A stretch of DNA of 14,443 nt from Verrucomicrobiota bacterium (lineage in GTDB: Bacteria; Verrucomicrobiota; Verrucomicrobiia; Chthoniobacterales; Xiphinematobacteraceae). Position numbers and translations under genes: made by a program. Below the pieces are notes generated by a model that was given only the letters and a program-made list of their open reading frames with translations, searched no databases and was not told the DNA's origin. This document shows positions 1-7,267 of the stretch, in pieces (position 1 is the first letter of the stretch; the number at the start of each line of letters is the position of its first letter). The stretch lies in contig PSRL01000076.1 in NCBI GenBank assembly GCA_003176035.1, positions 1 to 14,443 of the forward strand. The letters are read 5' to 3'.

Positions 1-2514
1 CAGCACTTTTTGGCACTGCTGATGCTTCTTTTCACGAGATACTTCTCCATTTCCTACTAATTGATCTAATAATTTCTGGAGTTCTTTTTTCTTAATTTCA
101 ACATTCTGATACTTATCTGAATAGTTCCTCCATTTGTTATACATGTCAGTTATCTCATTCTTTATTTTCAATCGCCTGTTCGGACTGTAATCAGTGCGAT
201 TTTCTACTGCTTCTACAGGTATCGTTCCGAAGTTACGCCGACATTCCCGAGATGTATTATTTCTTTCGTGTTCTATGCAACTATCTATAATACTTAAAAT
301 ATTATTTAACTCACTCTCATCTGTAGCATTTTCAATTTTTGGTAATGTGAATTGTTCTACGTTTAAGGGGGCCTCGTCATTTTGTGCTAAATCGTAATGC
401 TCTCCCAAATAGATATCTTTTTTATTAAGCAACGCTACGTGGCGATCATGATGCATATAATTTAATTTTAATTTATTGTTATCAGAAGCTTTCCTTAGTT
501 TATTAGTAGTTTTATCGCTGAGTTCTCTTATAAATTTTATTTGTTTTTGAATAATGTTGCACGTTTTTCTATAAAGATCAATCACTTGCGCGTTACCAAT
601 TTCATTTGAGGAGAGTAATTGAGCTTCCTCGGTAAGTGATTCTATCTGTCTAGACGCTTCATTACATTTCTTTTGATTGTCGTCAAAGAAATTGCTGAAC
701 GATATAAAACTATTATATGTTTTATTATTCTCTTCGTATATTTTCGGTTCTTTGTGCCGGGCTTGCTTTGCCGCCTGCATTTGAGACAGATAGTATCCTT
801 CTGTTTCTGGATAATAAATATCCATATTTTCTTTGAAATCCATAAGACGCGCAGCAAATTCGCTCGCAATTTCATTGGCGCAAAAAAGCTGAAGCTGGAG
901 ATCCTTACGTGTAGGGCTGCAATTCGTTGGCTGATCCAATTGGATTTTTTCGATGGCCCTTCCTACTGAATCGTGGCCATCTCTACCTGGGTAATAAAAT
1001 TTACGCATCTCTTTCTCAGATAGAAGTTTCACTTTAGTGAGATACGGCTTGTCAATTTCAATTTGATGCTTACGAAAAATGGTATGCAGCGAATTTAAAT
1101 AAGGCAAATAATCCACTCTCATTTCAGCCTGTAACGCGGTGAGTTTATTTTTGTTTTCTATAAATGCAACTTTTAATGCATCATCCGACAGGTTTCCTTG
1201 TCTGTAAAGACTAGATAACTCCTTTTCTTCAGATAATATTGCACGTTTTATTTCAGGTATCTTATCGCGATATTTGTCGGAAGGCGGAAGGCTGATAGAT
1301 GATTTATTTAAAATTTTTAAATAAATGATGTCGCGTTTTATTATACTCGGAAATTCAGTCAAATTGTCGGTCTCGTTTAGTAGATTACAGCTAGTTTGAT
1401 GTAGTTTTAAAATTTTTTTTATCGCAAGACCATAATTTGTTAGTTCCTTGTGCTTATTATTAAATTGATTTTTAATATCATTTACAATGCCTATGTGATT
1501 TTTAAGAATCTCGTGGTCGGTTTTATAAATACAGGATTGATCAATAGAAGAAAGATCTTCAATTAGTTTTTTAAAATCTGATTTTATCTCTTCCAGCTTA
1601 TCAGATATAAAAAATAAGTTATTGTCATGTTTATTGAGTTTATAATATAAAAATATTTTTTGAAAATCTTCTGATTCATTTGAAAATTTCGCAAAAGGCT
1701 CAAGATCTTTTATAAGAGCGTTTTTCGTTTGGGACAGCAGATGACGCATGTCTAAAGATAATTTAGATTCTGTATCATAGAGACGAGAGTATAGGGCATG
1801 AATATTGTTGTATGTTTTATTTATTTCCTTTAACTCGTCCTCGGATTTTTTGCCTTGATAGCTGATTTTATTGAGTTCATCTTGCAGATGCGTAAGTTCC
1901 GCACATATATCAGAGCTAAAAACAGACTCCATAGATTTATCAGTCAACGACCTAATGTGATCTTCATATTTTAGCGCTGATTCATATAATGGTGCAATCT
2001 GATCTAAAAATTTACGATAGTGTACAAGATCTTGAAATATGTAGCATGACTGAAGTATATTTTCCAGAGCACTGATTTCTTCGTATACTCGATCTAGATT
2101 TTTTGGAGATTTGCTTCGAGTGTAGATGATATCATTTAAATCTTCATCTAATTTAAGCAGTTTTGAATCTATATTCTGGGGAATACCTAGGTTATCGCAT
2201 ATAGTTGACTTAGCATCAGCTTCGGGTTGCTTACAATATGCTAAAAGTCCTTCATACAATGACTTAGCGCGCTGCATTTTCGATCTACATCGAAAGGTAT
2301 TGCATTCCGGGGAAATGCGCGATGCCGAATCTGTAATAGATAAACATACAAATGGATCATTTGTTTCATCCGGAACCACAGGATTTGCTTCAGTACGCGG
2401 GGAATGATGGGCACTTTCTAAGCGTAAGTTTGCAAGCTCCGAAGACGCATTTTCAATCGTAGTATTTTTAGGGGGCGTGATAGTGTTCGGAATTTTGCCT
2501 GCTGGTGCACACAT
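1..2514 (-). CDS. Large coiled-coil-rich protein of unknown function, copy A (3' end beyond window)
   Basis: The frame is open from an ATG at 2514 down to base 1: 838 codons with no stop, so the C-terminus lies outside the window. I recognise no known domain. The first 60 or so residues are Pro/Thr/Ser/Asn-rich and look disordered. The rest is mostly charged helix (Lys, Glu, Asp, Leu, Asn) typical of coiled coil. I see no signal peptide or membrane segment. It is homologous along nearly its whole length to the protein at 2870-5146. Matching stretches include SCNLLN, the FIE.KNKL.AL segment, a core around residues 534-586 (QLFCA, MDI.YP.TE.YYLSQ) and HVALLNKK near residue 695. Beyond residue 706 it has at least 132 residues missing from the other copy. 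The DNA is clearly AT-richer than the metabolic genes to the right. No good ribosome-binding site precedes the ATG. The homology and intact frame argue for a real gene. A secreted effector or structural protein is possible, but function is unknown. Confidence 0.85.
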   Translation of the reverse strand, partial: MCAPAGKIPNTITPPKNTTIENASSELANLRLESAHHSPRTEANPVVPDETNDPFVCLSITDSASRISPECNTFRCRSKMQRAKSLYEGLLAYCKQPEADAKSTICDNLGIPQNIDSKLLKLDEDLNDIIYTRSKSPKNLDRVYEEISALENILQSCYIFQDLVHYRKFLDQIAPLYESALKYEDHIRSLTDKSMESVFSSDICAELTHLQDELNKISYQGKKSEDELKEINKTYNNIHALYSRLYDTESKLSLDMRHLLSQTKNALIKDLEPFAKFSNESEDFQKIFLYYKLNKHDNNLFFISDKLEEIKSDFKKLIEDLSSIDQSCIYKTDHEILKNHIGIVNDIKNQFNNKHKELTNYGLAIKKILKLHQTSCNLLNETDNLTEFPSIIKRDIIYLKILNKSSISLPPSDKYRDKIPEIKRAILSEEKELSSLYRQGNLSDDALKVAFIENKNKLTALQAEMRVDYLPYLNSLHTIFRKHQIEIDKPYLTKVKLLSEKEMRKFYYPGRDGHDSVGRAIEKIQLDQPTNCSPTRKDLQLQLFCANEIASEFAARLMDFKENMDIYYPETEGYYLSQMQAAKQARHKEPKIYEENNKTYNSFISFSNFFDDNQKKCNEASRQIESLTEEAQLLSSNEIGNAQVIDLYRKTCNIIQKQIKFIRELSDKTTNKLRKASDNNKLKLNYMHHDRHVALLNKKDIYLGEHYDLAQNDEAPLNVEQFTLPKIENATDESELNNILSIIDSCIEHERNNTSRECRRNFGTIPVEAVENRTDYSPNRRLKIKNEITDMYNKWRNYSDKYQNVEIKKKELQKLLDQLVGNGEVSREKKHQQCQKVL

Positions 2515-2553
2515 GTGAAAAAAATATAAAAAAAATATCAGGAGTACAGAGGA

Positions 2554-2573
2554 AAAATTAAGTATAGATAACT
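2554..2573 (-). promoter_or_regulatory. Conserved upstream box of copy A
   Basis: Read on the minus strand, this 20-bp stretch matches the one at 5187-5206 at 16 of 20 positions, with shared pattern AGTTATYTAYACYYAATTTT. It ends 40 bases from the ATG of copy A, and its counterpart ends 41 bases from the ATG of copy B. It contains TATACT, close to a -10 hexamer, but I see no convincing -35. It may be a promoter core or a regulator site. Part of the similarity is simply inherited from the gene duplication. Confidence 0.4.
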
Positions 2574-2596
2574 CTTACTGAGCCTAAGACACTTAA

Positions 2597-2727
2597 CACA
2601 AGAAGTTCGAGCAATGTGAAATACGACGTTTGCGCCAAGAAAATGAGTACTTACGGCGCCAAATGGGCATTTTTAAAAAGCATGCGGCATCTTGTCGATC
2701 GAGAAGCCAGGCTCTATTTCGAGGTGA
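2597..2727 (+). pseudogene. IS3-family OrfA C-terminal fragment, frameshifted
   Basis: From 2597 the frame reads KKFEQCEIRRLRQENEYLRR and then QMGIFKK, the typical leucine-zipper end of an IS3-family OrfA (compare the usual 'RRLRxENExLRxExxILKKA' pattern). After the T/A run at 2671-2679 the family-like continuation (ACGILSIEKPGSISR, stop TGA 2725-2727) is in the -1 frame. That is either a one-base indel or ribosomal slippage. An in-frame TAA at 2594-2596 and loss of the N-terminal DNA-binding half show that this is a fragment. Confidence 0.65.
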
Positions 2728-2858
2728 TGGCAAAGATGAAGGCACTATTTTCACTGCACGAAATGGCCGAAACATTTGAAGTTTCTAAAAGCAGCTTCTA
2801 CGCTCATATGGCAAACCCAAATTGCTTGCGGAGAGGAAGTGATGAGGGATTAACATAA
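2727..2858 (+). pseudogene. IS3-family OrfB (transposase) N-terminal fragment
   Basis: An ATG at 2727 overlaps the OrfA stop and opens 43 codons. They include LFSLHEMAETFEVSKSSFYA, which matches the N-terminal HTH-like segment of IS3-family OrfB ('F.V..MCRVLGVSRSGYYAW'). The reading frame also extends upstream to an ATG at 2616, but that part overlaps the OrfA frame and shows no family similarity. The frame ends at TAA 2856-2858, just where the OrfB homology would go on into the linker and the DDE integrase core, so the catalytic part is lost. Confidence 0.65.
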
Positions 2859-2869
2859 TTAAAAATAAC

Positions 2870-5146
2870 TTAATGCTTCTCTAAAAGTGTAATTTTTTTA
2901 TTGAGGAGCGCTACGTGGTGATTATTATGTGCATAATTTGCTTTTAAATTATTTTGCTTATCATTCAGTTTTCTTATAAGCTCTAGTTGTTTTTGAATAA
3001 TGCCACACACTTCTTTGTGGAGTTCAGCAACTTTCGAACTATCAATTGTATCTGGGGAAGATACTTTGATTTCTTCAGTAAGTGATTTTATCTGGTTGTA
3101 CGCTTCAGTACATTTCGCTTGATTACTTGCAAAGAAAGTTTGCAATGATTTCATATCGTTGTATGTATCATTAGCACGTGTGTACGATCGAAGTTCTTTC
3201 GATTCCAAATGGAGGCGAGTGGAGGGAATATCTTTATAAGATGATTTGGCGTTGTTCCAGACTTGCTTTGTCGTCTGAACTTGAGACAGGTAGTATTCTT
3301 CTGTTTTTGGATAACAAATATCCATCCTTTGCTTAAAATCTTTAAGAGTCGCAGAGAATTCCCTGTTGATTTGTTTGGCGCAAAAAAGCTGAATCCAGAT
3401 GTCTTTAAGTGTAGGACCGGAATTGTTTTTCTTGGGATTGTTCAGCTGAATTCCTTCTATGGCTTTTCCTAGTGAACTAATGCTATAAATTCCGCCTGTC
3501 CCTCTATGATCTTCTAAGGAAGTGAAGGTATATGTTTTGCGCGTTCCATAAAATCCGGACATATTTATGTTGGATAAATACTTAATTATGGTAAGACATT
3601 GTTTGTCGCTTTCAATATCGTGATCGCGCAATAGGGCGTCAATTGAAGTTAAATAGGACGAATAAGCTATACTCATTTCATCTTTCAATGCATTTAGCTT
3701 ATTTTTTTCCTCTATAAATGCATCAATTAATAACTCATCCGTCAGCCTTCCTTGTATGTATAGATCGTTTAAGTCTCTTTGCTTAGATAATATTGTATTT
3801 TTTATTTCAGATATTGTATTGTGATATTTATTAGCATCCGGAAGATTGGTAGAAGAATGAGTTAATTTATCCAAATAAAGTGAGTCGCCGTCTAATATGC
3901 TGGGATATTCATATAGATTATCAGCCACATTGAGCAGATTACAGCTATATTGGTTTAGCCGTAAGATGTTGTTTATTGGGACAAGATCTTCCTGTAGTTT
4001 GTCAGATTGATTGTTAATATCAATTATGCGATATATATCAGAATAGGCATTGACTCCGGTTTGAGGGGTAGCAATTCCGGAAAGGAATGACTGGTGTAGT
4101 GCCTCTAAATTGGCAGCATGTGATTTTATGGCCGATATGTTATCGTCTAGGAATGACATATCAATATTATTGTTATTATAATCGTGATATGACGTTAGTT
4201 CCTGTAAAGTTCTTGATTCCCCTGAGCACTGTGAAAGTTCTTTCAATTTCCGATGAATATAACGTACTTTATCGTTCAGCAGGGAATTCCGCGTAAAATG
4301 TAAGTCGTTATTTATAGGATTGAGCGTAGGATTGAGCGTAGTATTGCTCAGGATATTAAATGTATGGTCTATTTCCTTTAAATCTTTTTTTAATTCTACA
4401 TCATCGTGATAGTTGATGTTATTCAGACGATCCCGTAGTTGCGTAAGTTGTGAACTTATATCTGAGGGGTTAACGGTGCGCTTAATATAGTCAGGATCCG
4501 AATTTTCTTTTTTGGAGGAGTTCAGGAGATAGGCGGTTGGTATATTGTCAAGTATTTCAATTTGATCTTTATAGCTTAATATTTTATAATATAGCGATTC
4601 GAGATGATCTAACTGTTTATGGCGCTCGGTAATGTCTGATAATATGCGACGGCGGTCAGGTATAGTTTTTAGAGCACTAATGTCTGGTAATACGTGGCAG
4701 GGTTGAAGTCTATATTTCAGGTCACAGAGTTCTTTGTAGAGTTCTTTTCGGGATTTTTCATTTTTAGGGTTGTTGCTAATATGCTCTAAATCATATTCTA
4801 GTCGACCTAGCGTTGAGTCTATGTAATTATTTGTGGGGATATTAAACTGCTTGCATAGAGCGTAGTACATATCACTCCCGTAGGGTTTCTTGCCGTATGC
4901 TGATAATTTATTATTTAATGATTCAGCTTCACGGAGCAGTTTACGACAGTCTTCGATGCTTGGGGCTGTGCCGGGGCGTAAAGAGAATTCAAAGTTTTTT
5001 TCCGAAAAAGTAGGATTTGTTGTAGTACGATGGGAATTGCGATTACTTTCTGAGCATGAGAGTCTTTGTCCGGAAATCGGCGGATGATTAACCGGAGTCC
5101 TGTTAAGGGAGGGAGGCAAGGGTGGGTTGGCTGTCAGTCTATCCAT
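2870..5146 (-). CDS. Large coiled-coil-rich protein of unknown function, copy B (C-terminally truncated paralog)
   Basis: This 758-residue frame starts at ATG 5146. Residues 1-60 are Pro/Ser/Asn/Thr-rich and probably disordered; about 65-758 are charged, helix-rich sequence with likely coiled coils. I see no signal peptide, membrane helix or enzymatic motif. It is a paralog of the 1-2514 protein. The strongest block is about residues 577-628 (QLFCAKQINREF, MDICYPKTEEYYLSQ), with further similarity around 400-520 and 670-751. It ends in HVALLNKKITLLEKH; its TAA aligns with a TAC (Tyr) codon at 394-396 in the other copy, which continues for at least 131 more residues. The IS3 remnant begins about ten bases beyond the stop. 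Truncation by a nonsense change or recombination is therefore likely. Residues 270-277 repeat TLNP twice. The DNA is AT-rich and no clear ribosome-binding site precedes the ATG. Function is unknown; an effector-like role is only a guess. Confidence 0.88.
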   Translation of the reverse strand: MDRLTANPPLPPSLNRTPVNHPPISGQRLSCSESNRNSHRTTTNPTFSEKNFEFSLRPGTAPSIEDCRKLLREAESLNNKLSAYGKKPYGSDMYYALCKQFNIPTNNYIDSTLGRLEYDLEHISNNPKNEKSRKELYKELCDLKYRLQPCHVLPDISALKTIPDRRRILSDITERHKQLDHLESLYYKILSYKDQIEILDNIPTAYLLNSSKKENSDPDYIKRTVNPSDISSQLTQLRDRLNNINYHDDVELKKDLKEIDHTFNILSNTTLNPTLNPINNDLHFTRNSLLNDKVRYIHRKLKELSQCSGESRTLQELTSYHDYNNNNIDMSFLDDNISAIKSHAANLEALHQSFLSGIATPQTGVNAYSDIYRIIDINNQSDKLQEDLVPINNILRLNQYSCNLLNVADNLYEYPSILDGDSLYLDKLTHSSTNLPDANKYHNTISEIKNTILSKQRDLNDLYIQGRLTDELLIDAFIEEKNKLNALKDEMSIAYSSYLTSIDALLRDHDIESDKQCLTIIKYLSNINMSGFYGTRKTYTFTSLEDHRGTGGIYSISSLGKAIEGIQLNNPKKNNSGPTLKDIWIQLFCAKQINREFSATLKDFKQRMDICYPKTEEYYLSQVQTTKQVWNNAKSSYKDIPSTRLHLESKELRSYTRANDTYNDMKSLQTFFASNQAKCTEAYNQIKSLTEEIKVSSPDTIDSSKVAELHKEVCGIIQKQLELIRKLNDKQNNLKANYAHNNHHVALLNKKITLLEKH
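4316..4339. repeat. 12-bp tandem duplication inside copy B
   Basis: The 12-bp unit AGGATTGAGCGT occurs twice in direct tandem and keeps the reading frame, giving the repeated peptide TLNP-TLNP at about residues 270-277. A partial third match (AGTATTG) follows. It looks like recent replication slippage within the coding sequence. Copy A shows no equivalent repeat. Confidence 0.8.
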
Positions 5147-5186
5147 ATAACGAAATGTAGGAAGAAAATCCTAAGTGGGAAAAAAT

Positions 5187-5206
5187 AAAATTGGGTGTAA
5201 ATAACT
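5187..5206 (-). promoter_or_regulatory. Conserved upstream box of copy B
   Basis: This is the counterpart of the box at 2554-2573, with 16 of 20 identical positions, and ends 41 bases upstream of the ATG at 5146. It lies in the 174-bp gap between the GH15 stop (5321) and copy B. Here the possible -10 reads TTACAC, weaker than in copy A. The rest of the gap shows no clear terminator with a T-run for the GH15 gene. Confidence 0.4.
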
Positions 5207-5320
5207 ATAAGTTGGTAGTATTAGTTACGCCTTTTTTAGGATAAGAGACTGTAACCTGCTGTGGTAATCGGCAAAGAAATCCTCTGGTTTTTCGAAATTA
5301 CCGGAAAATTTTGGGGGTCG

Positions 5321-7159
5321 CTATTTTTGGGGCGAAACAGGTTCTGAGGTATGGTTGGTATCCCGGCAATTGTGGACACCGCGTTCCATGGCAGGCCCGG
5401 CTGCGCTAATCAAGTTAGTGGCGGAATTTATGAGCGCAACGTGTGAAAATGCCTGAGGGAAATTGCCTATCAGACGGCCTTGGGTGGTATCATACTCTTC
5501 TGAGAGGAGACCTAAGTCATTCCGTATTGAAAGCAGTCTTTGAAAGAGTTCTAATGCCTCCTCGTGTCTGCCACTCAAATGGAGACAGTCGACAAGCCAA
5601 AACGAGCAGGGGAGGAAAGCGCCTTCGCCGGGTCTTAAGCCATCGACAGCAGCTGACTTCTCGGGATCGTATCTCATGACAAAGCCATTGAACATCAGTT
5701 CCTTCTCAATGGCTTTGATGGTGCTGAGGACTCGAGGGTCATTGGGGGGGAGGAAGCCGACGAGAGGAATGAGAAGGGTGCTGGCATCCAGGCGCTCACT
5801 TTCAAAGGATTGAGTAAAGGCGTCACGCTTTTTATTGAAACTTCGTGCGCAGATTTCGCTGTGGATTTCCTTCCGAACCGATCGCCATAATTTTGTTTCA
5901 CCTTTGGTGCGATGTTTTTCACAAGTTTTTATGGCGCGATCCAATGCCACCCATGCCATAACTTTGGAATGAGTGAAGTGTCTGCGTTCTCCCCGGACTT
6001 CCCAAATGCCTTCATCGGGGTCATTCCAATGCTTGACCACAAATTGAATCAGATGTCGTTGGAGCTGCCAAACGTCGCTATCTGATCTTAAACCTCGCTG
6101 CCGCGCATGATAGAGCATGTCGATCACCTCTCCGTACACGTCAAGCTGGAATTGCTCCGACGCAGCATTGCCAACGCGTACCGGCTGAGAATGTTCGAAA
6201 CCGGAAAGAAATGACAACTCATACTCGTGGAGCAAACGTTCTCCTGCGGGGCCGTAAAGGGTCTGCATTTGTGCGGGGTCGCCCGCAATGGCCCTTAAGA
6301 GCCAATTGCACCAAGCCGTTGCTTCGTCTGTGTACCCGGCGGACAAGAGAGAATAGAGAGTGAAGGTGGCGTCTCTGAGCCAACAAAAGCGGTAATCCCA
6401 ATTTCTTTCGCCGCCAAGGCACTCAGGCAGGGAGGTTGTTGCAGCTGCGACAATACCGCCGCTGGGAGCAAAGGTGAGCCCTTTTAGCGTGAGCAGCGAG
6501 CGCCGAATAGGTTGGTTTTCATAAATGGCAGGTCGCATTTGAGCAGCCCACCTTTTCCAAAATTTTTCGGTCTTTCGCAGTGCGGCTTCGGATTGAGGAG
6601 CTTGTGGCGGTGTCTTATAGGAGAGATAAGAAGTGAGCACGAAGGATTGGCTTTCTCCTGCGGAGACCACGAAACGAGCGACTGTACTTTGCTGTTCCCC
6701 ATGTGTTTGTACATCACTGCGCAGGGTCAAGGCATCTAATCCGGCCACCGCGACGATACCCTGTTGATAGCGACGGACCCAGGGAATGATTTTCCCGTAG
6801 AGAAATCGAATGACGAGCCTCATTTCCATTTCCACGGTGCCTCGTACTCCCTGTACAATGCGTACGACGCAGGGATTTTCATTCCTCGGTGGCATAAAAT
6901 CAGTCAATCGCACGCATCCGTCCCCCGTTTCAAATTCAGTGTCCAAAACAAGCGTGTCCCGTCGGTAGCTTCGGCGGATACTGATCGGAGGATTTTGCGG
7001 TGCTATTTTCCAAAAGCCATTGTCCGAAGTGCCAATCAGTTTAGCGAAGCAAGCCGGAGCGTCAAAACGCGGCATGCATAGCCAATCCATGGAGCCGTCA
7101 CGGCTCACTAGGGCAGCGGTTTCAGTATCGCTTAGAAAGCCGTAATCTTCGATGTGCAT
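5321..7159 (-). CDS. Glycoside hydrolase family 15 protein (glucoamylase or trehalase type)
   Basis: This is expected to be a cytoplasmic inverting alpha-glucosidase that releases glucose from maltodextrins/glycogen or splits trehalose. From the ATG at 7159 it is 612 residues, a usual length for bacterial GH15. It opens with HIEDYGFLSDTETAALVSRD and DWLCMPRFD, the hallmark start of the N-terminal beta-sandwich domain. An (alpha/alpha)6 catalytic domain follows from about residue 220, with NWDYRFCWLRDAT (about 254-265), DPDEGIWEVRG (about 380-390) and GEGAFLPCSFWLVDCL (about 511-526). The Glu residues in the last two motifs are the probable catalytic pair, by family analogy. GNFPQAFSHVALINSA (about 565-580) is the conserved C-terminal signature. 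A TTG at 7171 would add four residues, but family members start close to the IEDY motif and neither start has a clear Shine-Dalgarno. There is no signal peptide. It is divergent from the Mg2+ ATPase gene; substrate cannot be decided from sequence alone. Confidence 0.93.
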   Translation of the reverse strand: MHIEDYGFLSDTETAALVSRDGSMDWLCMPRFDAPACFAKLIGTSDNGFWKIAPQNPPISIRRSYRRDTLVLDTEFETGDGCVRLTDFMPPRNENPCVVRIVQGVRGTVEMEMRLVIRFLYGKIIPWVRRYQQGIVAVAGLDALTLRSDVQTHGEQQSTVARFVVSAGESQSFVLTSYLSYKTPPQAPQSEAALRKTEKFWKRWAAQMRPAIYENQPIRRSLLTLKGLTFAPSGGIVAAATTSLPECLGGERNWDYRFCWLRDATFTLYSLLSAGYTDEATAWCNWLLRAIAGDPAQMQTLYGPAGERLLHEYELSFLSGFEHSQPVRVGNAASEQFQLDVYGEVIDMLYHARQRGLRSDSDVWQLQRHLIQFVVKHWNDPDEGIWEVRGERRHFTHSKVMAWVALDRAIKTCEKHRTKGETKLWRSVRKEIHSEICARSFNKKRDAFTQSFESERLDASTLLIPLVGFLPPNDPRVLSTIKAIEKELMFNGFVMRYDPEKSAAVDGLRPGEGAFLPCSFWLVDCLHLSGRHEEALELFQRLLSIRNDLGLLSEEYDTTQGRLIGNFPQAFSHVALINSATNLISAAGPAMERGVHNCRDTNHTSEPVSPQK

Positions 7160-7263
7160 ATGGGCTACCAAAGCTACAAACTATAATGAAAGGATATTTT
7201 AATGCGACGACAAATATTACTATTGACTCTCAATGTCTTATTCCAAAGTAATGGAATTTTCAT
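7160..7263. promoter_or_regulatory. Divergent promoter region between GH15 gene and mgtA
   Basis: Only about 100 bp separate the two divergent starts, so both promoters must lie here or inside the gene starts. On the plus strand I see TATAAT at 7182-7187 without a good -35, TTGACT at 7223-7228 with a weak AGTAAT 18 bases later, and CTGACA at 7271-7276 with TATAAT at 7296-7301 (19-bp spacing) just inside the annotated mgtA. None is decisive. Confidence 0.3.
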
Positions 7264-7267
7264 TTGA
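7202..7267 (+). CDS. Possible 21-codon leader ORF upstream of mgtA
   Basis: An ATG at 7202 is preceded by GAAAGGA (7188-7194) at a spacing of seven bases, a better ribosome-binding site than any in front of mgtA. It opens a short hydrophobic peptide starting MRRQILLLTLNVLF and ends with TGA 7265-7267, overlapping the TTG proposed as mgtA start. Mg2+ ATPase genes in enterobacteria carry a regulatory leader peptide (mgtL), but this one lacks the proline-rich sequence known there. It may be chance, or a shifted true 5' end of mgtA. Confidence 0.25.
   Translation: MRRQILLLTLNVLFQSNGIFI

Larger units (their letters stand above)
2597..2858 (+). mobile_element. IS3-family insertion sequence remnant
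   Basis: Two transposase pieces lie in IS3-family order: the end of OrfA, then the start of OrfB in the -1 frame, joined by an overlapping TGATG (2725-2729). Only about 260 bases of an element normally 1.2-1.5 kb long remain. The N-terminal helix-turn-helix of OrfA and the DDE catalytic domain of OrfB are absent, and I could not find terminal inverted repeats. It lies between the stop codon of copy B (2870) and the upstream region of copy A, so both edges appear to be recombination junctions. It is not able to transpose. Confidence 0.72.

Noticed and set aside
642..969. Short overlapping frames on both strands inside copy A
   Set aside because: They are shadows of the long minus-strand frame, with no homology or ribosome-binding site.
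1..2514. Left block as a pseudogene or gene-free stretch
   Set aside because: The minus-strand frame from 2514 to 1 has no stop codon and aligns in frame with the intact paralog; it only seems absent because its stop lies outside the window.
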